Source: Phoronis ovalis
Lineage: Eukaryota; Phoronida; Phoronidae
DNA: 13,963 nt
Assembly: GCA_028565635.1 (NCBI GenBank)
Contig: JAOXYB010035063.1
Location: 1-13,963, forward strand
Direction of reading: 5' to 3'
Shown here: piece after piece, positions 1 to 7,100 of the stretch
Layout of the letters: every line of letters begins with the position of its first letter
How positions within the stretch are numbered: position 1 is the first letter of the stretch
Notes under the pieces: generated by a model
The model's input: only the letters and a program-made list of their open reading frames with translations
The model's database searches: none
Told to the model about the DNA's origin: nothing
Program-made: the position numbers and the translations under genes

Positions 1-77
<77 letters not shown>
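1..77. repeat. (CTA)n microsatellite at the left edge
   Basis: Twenty-five perfect CTA units plus two bases run from the window edge, so the true length is unknown. Read on the minus strand in the frame of the ATG at 461, the repeat is AGT (serine) repeated. It would encode poly-serine if the upstream exon read through the donor at 184. More likely it is an intronic microsatellite. Confidence 0.97.
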
Positions 78-183
78 GTTAGTGGGTCTAGAAACGAAAG
101 GTCTGCTGACATTGACTTGAGTCAGGCTATTATTTGTATTTCTAGCTATTTCTACGCGTATGCAAAAATGCATCCATATATAC

Positions 184-461
184 CTTTCTGTTACATCATC
201 TGATGACTTTAACAGGCATTGCTGGCCAGCTTTCTTCCTGTCTTTAAGTTTAACATCAGTAGCTTTAGTATCCATGGTTTCATATGTGTCTGGACCTCCA
301 TGACCATGTCCATGGTCAGTATGTTGGGTGTTTGCTTCCCTTTTCTCTGGTCTTTTTACTATCTTTCCTGACGAACTTGTACTTAAAGACTTTGAGCTAG
401 GATTCGCTGGGTATTGAGGTTCTTGGTTACCGGTAACATTAGCACCGCTTCTCAGTTTCAT
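184..461 (-). CDS. Probable first coding exon of an unrecognised gene divergent from GINS1
   Basis: On the minus strand an ATG at 461-459 opens a frame of 92 codons plus two bases. It ends at a plausible splice donor (GAAAG|gtatat, exon end 184). The product begins MKLRSGANVTGNQEP and is hydrophilic, rich in Ser, Lys and Thr. It contains a His-Gly run (DHGHGHGG) and ends near KSSDDVTE. There is no signal peptide or membrane segment in this part. No stop occurs in this frame from the ATG to the window edge (153 codons), which is long for chance in AT-rich DNA. The gene starts 233 bases from the GINS1 ATG in head-to-head orientation, which implies a shared promoter. I do not recognise the protein. 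In human, GINS1 lies head-to-head with ABHD12, so that gene is a candidate by synteny only; the residues seen do not confirm it. An alternative is that the exon continues into the poly-serine repeat. Confidence 0.5.
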
Positions 462-530
462 TGTTGACTTACTGCTAAACAAATTTTAAGACGATAAAAA
501 CCGCAGGTACAACCCTTAACAGGTACTTCA

Positions 531-542
531 TAGATGGCGCTG
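531..542 (+). promoter_or_regulatory. CTCF-like / YY1-like site in the divergent promoter
   Basis: TAGATGGCGCTG fits the conserved CTCF core YAGRKGGCRS at ten of ten positions, although the flanking CCAS part is poor (TTCA). The ATGGCG core also resembles YY1 sites found near starts of housekeeping genes. The call rests on motif match only. Confidence 0.4.
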
Positions 543-574
543 TGCAATTTGTTTCCGTTTGTAAAACTTCATTT

Positions 575-600
575 CATTGGTTTTTCTAAATGGACCAATG
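575..600. promoter_or_regulatory. Inverted pair of CCAAT boxes
   Basis: CATTGG (575-580) and CCAATG (595-600) face each other across 14 bases. CCAAT is the NF-Y site, common at bidirectional promoters and at cell-cycle genes. The boxes lie about 95-120 bases from each start codon, a workable distance for either direction. Confidence 0.5.
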
Positions 601-694
601 GAATTCTCTTTTGTATTGGATGTTTGGTATGAGTGGAGGCAAAATCCAAAATCAACACAGAGCGGATTTGCTGGAGACATCGAAATTGTAAAGA

Positions 695-769
695 ATGCTT
701 GGTGATCAAGCTTTAGAACTTATACGAGAGTTACAAAGAGCATCGGGCGATAGTCTGCCACCTTTTAAT
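695..769 (+). CDS. GINS1: GINS1 coding exon 1
   Basis: Codons 1-25 (MLGDQALELIRELQ...LPPFN) form the first helix of the A-domain. The donor AAT|gtaagg gives a phase 0 end. The open frame that continues past the donor to 940 is intron read-through. Confidence 0.95.
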
Positions 770-2564
770 GTAAGGACACTTGTCAAATTTCTTGTATTAA
801 ATTTATTGTCAGAACTTCTTCAACTGGCAGTAGGCAGTATCAGTTTCTATACTATACTCTATAGTTATTTATTTTATAGTAAATTAAAATTAGTATTATT
901 ACTATTAGAATTACTTGTCAGACTTGAAGTCGAGTCTTGACTTGAACTCTTTGACTTTGTAAGACTTTACACCCGGTCTTTAGACAGCGAACATTCCGAT
1001 AAAAATGTACCAAGGCAAGGCGAACTCACTTAATACTTATCGGTACTGGACTCGGGAGACAACAGAAAAGAACAATATTATATTTAAATCCTGAATCTGA
1101 CGCCTTTTTTGTCTATTTTGTCTTATGCAGGAGGATGGATTAAGGCAAGTTTTGGAAGAAATGAGGGTCTTGTTTGATCAAAATCAAAAAGATGTGTAAG
1201 TAGAGATTTTTTTTAATGTTTTATTTTCAGTATTGTTGTTTTTTGCACACTGATTGGAGTGAGTTACGCAGGACCTATTATAATTGAAAGCTGTTTCGCA
1301 AAGATTTTTTTTTACTACAACTGTTTTAACCCGGTGTTTAGTAGTATATTTTACACGGGGAAAGAAACTGTGTCGGAACTTGAAAAAGTACTTCAATTCC
1401 AAGTAATTCATATTTTTATGATCAATAAAGAGTCTGCTCTGCGCAAATCTGCCACAGCATTTAACATATCTTATACCTTTTTATCAGGAGTGCTACAGTA
1501 GCTGGAGAAGCAGGCTTGTTTTCTGGTGTTCAGCTGAGACATGCAGCTCTGGAGAGAAACAAAAGATGTGTTTTAGCTTACTTGTATGTATTTTAATATT
1601 TTATAATAAATGTCGTTAGAATAATAAATTCAAACTTCTTCTGTTTACAGTTTTTGCTTATAAACATTTTAACATAAGGCTAGCTTTCAAGTGTATGATG
1701 GAAATTTTTTTTTTTTCAGATATAACCGTTTAAAACATATACGACAGTTAAGATGGGAGTTTGGTAGTGTTCTTCCTCAAGATATTAAATACAACATGTC
1801 TGAGCAGGAGGGACAATGGTTTACGCAATATAACAAGGCATTAGCAAGCTATATGATGTCTGTAGGGCCAAATGGCTTAGACTTGACTCAAGATATGCAG
1901 CCACCGAAGACATTATACATTGAGGTGAGCCTGTATCATTGGTTCAGGTGGGGAATAGCAGCATTATGATGAACTCAAATCCCAAGTAATTTTGGTATGT
2001 TTAATTTGTTTTTAAAGAGGTCTTACCAGCATTTCCTGCATAAGTCTGAGTCATGTACATATTTCAGAACTGCAAGTTGGTGTCATTTCAAACTTCCTGG
2101 CTCAATAATGAAGGAGATACTGGTTATTTGAGTTTTGTCACACAGCACAGTAATATATTATTAATCCATTAATTTTTTTTTGTTTTCAGGTCAGATGTCT
2201 AGTAGATCATGGTGAATTTGAAACACAAGATGGAAGTATATTAGTTCTTAAAAAAAATAGTCAGGTAAGGACACCTGCTACGAATACATGCAATGATCAC
2301 AATGTCTATGCTGTATTAGTTGCAATAAATTTCTTCTTCTGTGATGTATTATTAAATTTTTATAAATATTATTAAATGAAAAGATAGACAAACAAAAGTA
2401 TAAATTTTGAAAGTATACAACTTAAGCTTTGTAATTCTGTAATTTACACTTTGTTTGACATGGTATTTACATTTTTATTTGTTTTTTTATTTTAGCATTT
2501 TGTAATGAGGTCAGAATGTGAACAGCTAATCAGACAAGGCATTTTGGAGCATATTGTGCATTAA
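695..2564 (+). CDS. GINS1: GINS1 (PSF1), DNA replication complex GINS subunit, complete six-exon gene
   Basis: The exons are 695-769, 1131-1195, 1488-1583, 1720-1924, 2190-2264 and 2496-2564. They join to 194 codons plus TAA, against 196 residues in human GINS1. Introns are all GT..AG, in phases 0, 2, 2, 0, 0. The start is secure: an in-frame TAA sits at 689-691, two codons upstream, and the N-terminus (ALELIRELQRA) matches the family. Residues 1 to about 145 form the helical A-domain, with the family signatures EDGLRQVLEEM, LRWEFGSVLP and DLTQDMQPPK. Residues from about 146 (YIEVRCL) to the end form the small beta-rich B-domain, finishing CEQLIRQGILEHI. GINS1 joins GINS2, GINS3 and GINS4 in the nuclear GINS tetramer, which with CDC45 and MCM2-7 makes the CMG replicative helicase. 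In the known family the PSF1 B-domain is needed for replication and for linking to Pol epsilon. No key block is missing or broken. Confidence 0.97.
770..1130 (+). other. GINS1 intron 1
   Basis: A 361-base GT..AG intron with no supported coding content. It contains a cluster of GACTT/AAGTC words at 921-967, including the palindrome GACTTGAAGTC at 921-931, which may be a decayed repeat. Confidence 0.85.
1131..1195 (+). CDS. GINS1: GINS1 coding exon 2
   Basis: Acceptor tatgcag|GAG and donor GATGT|gtaag. It encodes EDGLRQVLEEMRVLFDQNQ and part of the following valine codon, and aligns without gaps to the vertebrate protein. Confidence 0.95.
1488..1583 (+). CDS. GINS1: GINS1 coding exon 3
   Basis: Acceptor tttatcag|G and donor TACTT|gtatgt. 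It encodes the variable loop (SATVAGEAGLFSG), then LRHAALERNKRCVLAYL. The donor four bases later (TAT|gtattt) would break the frame with exon 4, so the first one is used. Confidence 0.93.
1720..1924 (+). CDS. GINS1: GINS1 coding exon 4
   Basis: This exon follows a run of twelve T's and cag. It encodes residues 79-147, including the highly conserved LRWEFGSVLP, the WF.QYNKALASYM helix and DLTQDMQPPKTLYIE. The donor is GAG|gtgagc, phase 0. Confidence 0.96.
2190..2264 (+). CDS. GINS1: GINS1 coding exon 5
   Basis: Residues 148-172 (VRCLVDHGEFETQDGS, then VLKKNSQ) start the C-terminal B-domain. Acceptor ttttcag|GTC and donor CAG|gtaagg, both phase 0. Confidence 0.95.
2496..2564 (+). CDS. GINS1: GINS1 coding exon 6 and stop
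   Basis: Acceptor ttttag|CAT. It encodes HFVMRSECEQLIRQGILEHI, two more residues, then TAA at 2562-2564. It completes the B-domain. An ATTAAA at 2560-2565 overlaps the stop by chance and is too early to be a useful poly(A) signal. Confidence 0.96.
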   Translation, partial: HFVMRSECEQLIRQGILEHIVH

Positions 2565-2883
2565 AGGACGTTTCTTTGAAAATAAGTGCACTAACACTGA
2601 TACAATAATATAAATTTCTGTAAAAGCTCAATCATTGCCAAAATGAAACTGCAGTTACCACAGGCAAGTGTGCTTATTGAGTGGTCATCATGGTACAGCA
2701 CCACTGAGGAATATTGACTCGCATTTGAAAGAAAACATGCTTGTTTACAGGAAGACCATCCATTTATATTTTGAACAATTTTGTTTTACATGTAAATTGT
2801 TAAAACAATTTTACAATTTATTTACAGTTATCTTTTTTGCATAGATTCACATTTGCATGTCATACAGCTATAAACAAACATTT

Positions 2884-2889
2884 ATTAAA
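2884..2889 (+). terminator. Candidate GINS1 poly(A) signal (ATTAAA)
   Basis: ATTAAA lies 320 bases after the GINS1 stop and is the first common signal at a reasonable distance. Later AATAAA signals on the plus strand at 3461-3466 and 3637-3642 are alternatives for a longer 3' UTR. No cleavage site can be proven from sequence. Confidence 0.3.
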
Positions 2890-3727
2890 CAGATATACAT
2901 CTACATTATAGTGGCATAGAACATAAGATTCAAAAGAAGGAAAAGCATTTTTTTTAGTACTTGGCTATTACCATTTAAAAATTCTCCTCTGTGAACATCT
3001 TTGTAAACTATAGATCTACCTTTTATAGTTGAACCTCTTACTGAACTTTATGCATACATTTCTGAACTACAAGTATGCAACCACTATATTACTGCTGTTT
3101 TCAACGAAGTGCGACCCATTGGTATAGTGGTACTATGCCCTATATAAGCTATTTATGACGTAACAAATAATATCATAGAGTCTCATATTGTTGCAAATGG
3201 TAGTAACATTTTTAAAGTATATCTGGCAAAAGTGATATGGTATTTGCACTGAGATATGATAGATTGCATAGCAGAGGTAGAATCACACATTTGCATACCC
3301 TGAAACAGAATAATAATTTACAGCCATAGTTTATACTATGGATATGTACTAGGTGATGCATATTTTACAGACTGAAGAGGAAATAGGAAAATTTTCCTGA
3401 TGCTGTCTTAATGCTTGCAATGGAAATCAGATACTTACAGGAATGTAATATGAACAATATAATAAACACCATCCTATCATTACATAACAAAACACATCCA
3501 ATTATCAACATGCATTCAGAAGCTTAACAAACTTAACAGATCGCTCTAGCAACATTGATTGAACTAGATGTTTTTACTTAGAATATCACAAAACTATACA
3601 GATAATTACAAATAATGTTTAAATCTACAAAACATGAATAAAAGCTAAAATCACATGTTCTTTAAATAGCACCTTGATATTATAATACAATTCTTGTGAA
3701 AAAGTTAAAAATGAACTGGGTGACTTA

Positions 3728-3733
3728 TTTAAT
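3728..3733 (-). terminator. Candidate poly(A) signal of the WDR62/MAPKBP1-family gene (ATTAAA on minus strand)
   Basis: On the minus strand ATTAAA lies 160 bases after the stop at 3893. AATAAA signals further on (plus-strand TTTATT at 2881-2886 and 2817-2822) would give a 3' UTR of about 1 kb. The choice between them is open. Confidence 0.3.
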
Positions 3734-3892
3734 TTATAGTATACTTGACTCCTTTCATATTGTGTTCATAAAACTGTAGAAACTAACTGTCCATCATTAC
3801 AAAGCATGCAAAACCTAGACATTTTTCAACTTCAAGTACTGGTTCCACCAGGTTATTACTTAGTATCATTTTAGAAAGTAAATTTAGTTTCA

Positions 3893-4129
3893 TTATTTTT
3901 GCTCTAGTTTTCCTTGCACCATTTTACAGATTCTATCTGAAAGTTCGACAGAATATTGCTGTAGTAAAGGTTCCATCCAAGGTACATCTTGGACACTTGG
4001 CATTGCAATGGACAGTTCATTCTTTGTAATTTCTGGATTTTGTAAAGCTTTTAGAGATGTTACAGCACTATTTAAGGAGTCATTCATCATCGACTTAATT
4101 TCGTTGCCACCATCTCCCAGGGAAGATAA
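3893..4129 (-). CDS. MAPKBP1/WDR62: WDR62/MAPKBP1-family last coding exon
   Basis: Acceptor attgcag|TTA. It encodes 78 residues, LSSLGDGGNEIKSMMNDSLN through VPWMEPLLQQYSVELSD to MVQGKLEQK, then TAA at 3895-3893. The ending aligns with ALLEQYSELLLRAVERRM at the human C-terminus. The product is helical and closes the dimerisation segment. Confidence 0.93.
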   Translation of the reverse strand, partial: LSSLGDGGNEIKSMMNDSLNSAVTSLKALQNPEITKNELSIAMPSVQDVPWMEPLLQQYSVELSDRICKMVQGKLEQK

Positions 4130-7100
4130 CTGCAATACAAACAAGAAAATCAGGTCAGCAACAAATTTCTTTGCACCTGAAATATCCTCCAATGTTACGA
4201 AGTTTAGGAGTTTATATGAACGATTTCCGTAACCACTAAGTCAGCTTGCTTTCTGACAATAATACCGCATGTACTAATTATAACACACCTTTTTTTGATT
4301 GAGTCAGCAATATAAGATGAGAAGGCGACAATTACTATAAACCAGCTGGTAGACACAATGTTATTTCATTTTTACCTTGGAGAATAATTGTGTGACACAT
4401 TGCACAGCATCCTTCAAATCTTGAGATACTTTCTGGCATTCCCGAACTAGATCTAGAAAAATATTTCACGTGTCATTAAGAATGCTGAAAATATTAGTTC
4501 TCTTTTTAACTATTCAGAATAGTCTGTTTGAATACAAATTTTTCAATTTATAACCTTAGTATAGCAATATATATTTCTCTATGCAAACCTGAGTAAATAA
4601 ATCTTCATATAAACCACATGGATTAAGTTTAAGGAAGACTAACTAAACTACTGCAGAACTTGTGGTAACACAAGAGAACAAATACTATTTACCTATTTTT
4701 CTACAAAATTGGGTGCAATTATGTAAAAGTTACCTTGCTTTGGTCCGTTTGTGACCGTCTTGGATGTCAGCTCCAAATTCAAATTATTACGGCTAGCTTT
4801 GGAATCACTTGTATTGTTAAAATCCTGTATATTAACCATTGAAGCAGACATTTTAGAGTCAGTTTTTTCAGGCATATCCAAATTATTTCGTACATCGCTA
4901 GCCGAAGATGATTTTTGTAACGACAAAGTTCTAGTATTTTCCGAATTCTCTACCAGCATCTGGCTTTCTGATGATGGCACAGAAGAGGGCTGTTTTGGCA
5001 ATGAATGTTCAGTTGTTTTAGAAAGGTTATTCACAACAGTTTGGCTTTTTGTTTTGATATCTTTTTCTTCTGTATGATTCTGATTTGGTTCAGGAGTGAT
5101 ATGTTTCCTTGGACTGCTGTAGATACAGATAAAACAAATTTAGCAAGATAATGCTAAGTAATGAGATGTTTATGTATCAAACATACGGCAGTAATGAATT
5201 GTATTTCCAAACAGGGAGTAAAGATCAACAATGGATTTGACCAGTTATAAGGTTATCTAGAGAATCTAAAACCTCCTGAAAGTACTGATCAGCTAAGGAA
5301 CAAATATGAATAACTCGTATAGAACTAAAGTAGACTATTAATTAAAAATGCTTATAACTTAAATTATAATCTGTATCAAATTTAACAGTTCCAAGACATA
5401 ACATATTTTAAAATGCATCTTTGTTAGTCTATCAGATGGTAATCCATTTCTCGGGTATTTCCGACTATTCTACAAGAATTATATCTACCTTTCTCGTGAT
5501 GAGCTCTGACTGTGTGCAGACATGGGGGGTGAGGCTGAAAAACTTAGTTCTGTCATTTTATTTGCCATGTTGAGTAACTCCTGTAGTTTCGCTCCAGTAT
5601 CTAAACCTTTCTTTTTTGCATCTTCTAATTCCAGATTTTTTCCTCTTTTTTCTTTTCTGTCCTTTTCACTAGATTTTTTTCTAGCTTCAATATTTGAATT
5701 GTCTAAATCAGATTTTTTGTTTAGATTAGTTTCCATTTGCACTGGATCCATTGCAGTAGCTGCATTTAAGTCAGTATTTAGTGCCACACCAATAGTAACT
5801 TTTGTTGGGCATGTGAAAGCAGAGGAATTATTTCTAAAATTTTCCAGAATATTATCTCCTTTGTCGGAATTTTTCAAAGCTTCCTTCATGGGTGAGCTAT
5901 CTTTTACAGGCAGTTCATCCAAATCTTCTATTAAAAGATCAGATTTTTTTGATTTATTATACGTCTCAGGATTAACGGCCTGCTTTCCCAATTTTAATTC
6001 AAGAGAGTCATCAGAACATTGCTTATCATCAGTTTGCAAGAAACTTGATTTTCCCATAAGAATATCTTTAGCTTGAGAGAGAGTTAATTCCGGAGTTTTA
6101 GATTTGTGCTTAGAAGACTGTGCTGCTCGCTGTAGAAAAACAGTATGCTGACCATGGTTGTCATTTTTTATTCGAAGTGGGAGAGATGCTGGAGGGGGCA
6201 TGTATATTTTATCCTTTTCATCTTGGCTCAGTTTTTTAATGTGTAAAGCATCATCCGCACCAGTAGAAACAATTTCTCTTTCTTTGCTTTCTCGTGGAGA
6301 ATCACTGGCAATGGAAGGAATGGATGCCAAGCTATCAGAGCTAGAACACAGTTCATCTTTTGATTTACTTTTTCGCAATTTCCTATTTGCAGAAGATTTT
6401 GGTTTATTCAATTCGCAGAGAGCAGGAGAATTTGAACGAGTTCTTTCTTTTGGTTTTGTATGACCAGATGCATTAGGAGATGTTTCCCTGGACACTGCTT
6501 TCTCTTCACTTCTTATGGACTTGGTATACGTCTGAGCAATAATACCTCTTGAATTCTCCGACTCCTCTTCCTCCATTGTAGTCACTAAACTTGGTGTAGA
6601 CTGCCATTGTGCTCGATGTGATGAACTGAGACGTCCCTTTCTGGTCTTTTTTGGAGAAGCCTGTCCAGGAGTTATTTCCTCTGGTTTATTCAATGCCGGT
6701 CCAGTTGACGACCGAGATGTTTTGGCTTTGGAACTGGTTGTCTGCTGCTCATAAGAACGCTGGCGACGATACTTGGATGCTTTTTTAGTTGGCGTGGTCG
6801 GTTCTCCATCAGCATTTAGGTTGCTTAGATCCTGCACTGATTTACTGCGTCCAGAATATGAATTTTCTTTAGGAGGAGAAAGTCTTGTGCCAGGTTTAGG
6901 AGCTACAATTTATAATAGAAAAATTCATTGTCATGCCTGGTTATAGAAAAGTAGACATATAAACTTAAAATACTGTTTAATATATTTTAAAACAGAATGC
7001 TTAAACAGTTTAACCTTTAAGTTTTGACATATCAGGACACACAGAAAAACTCTTACTATTTAACACCAATAACAAAAAATTAATATGCAAGGCGTATGTC

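Larger units (their letters stand above)
462..694. promoter_or_regulatory. Bidirectional promoter between GINS1 and the divergent gene
   Basis: This 233-base gap separates two divergent start codons. It contains an inverted pair of CCAAT-type boxes (CATTGG at 575-580 and CCAATG at 595-600) and a further ATTGG at 615-619. A TAGATGGCGCTG site lies at 531-542. No TATA box is evident, which is usual for housekeeping bidirectional promoters. The 5' UTRs of both genes must also lie here. Transcription start sites cannot be placed from sequence alone. Confidence 0.6.
2565..3892. other. Convergent intergenic region with the 3' UTRs of GINS1 and the WDR62/MAPKBP1-family gene
   Basis: About 1.3 kb of AT-rich sequence between two tail-to-tail stop codons. 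There is no open frame with coding character. It holds candidate poly(A) signals on both strands, a small CCATAGT/ACTATGG hairpin (3324-3341) and a short tRNA-like stretch at 3113-3140. The two 3' UTRs could meet or overlap here. Confidence 0.8.

Noticed and set aside
301-318. Perfect hairpin TGACCATG/CATGGTCA
   Set aside because: It falls in the codons of the His-Gly repeat of the divergent gene, and the repeated CAT-GGN codons explain the symmetry.
1259-1501. An 80-codon plus-strand open frame in GINS1 intron 2
   Set aside because: It runs into exon 3 in the wrong frame and has no family similarity. The spliced GINS1 model explains the region.
4751-5077. A 108-codon plus-strand open frame
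   Set aside because: Antisense to the exon 5116-4734, with no recognisable protein character.
5522-6076. A 184-codon plus-strand open frame
   Set aside because: It is antisense to the large WDR62/MAPKBP1-family exon and is an artefact of its Ser/Lys-rich codons; the minus-strand frame has the family motifs and fitting splice sites.
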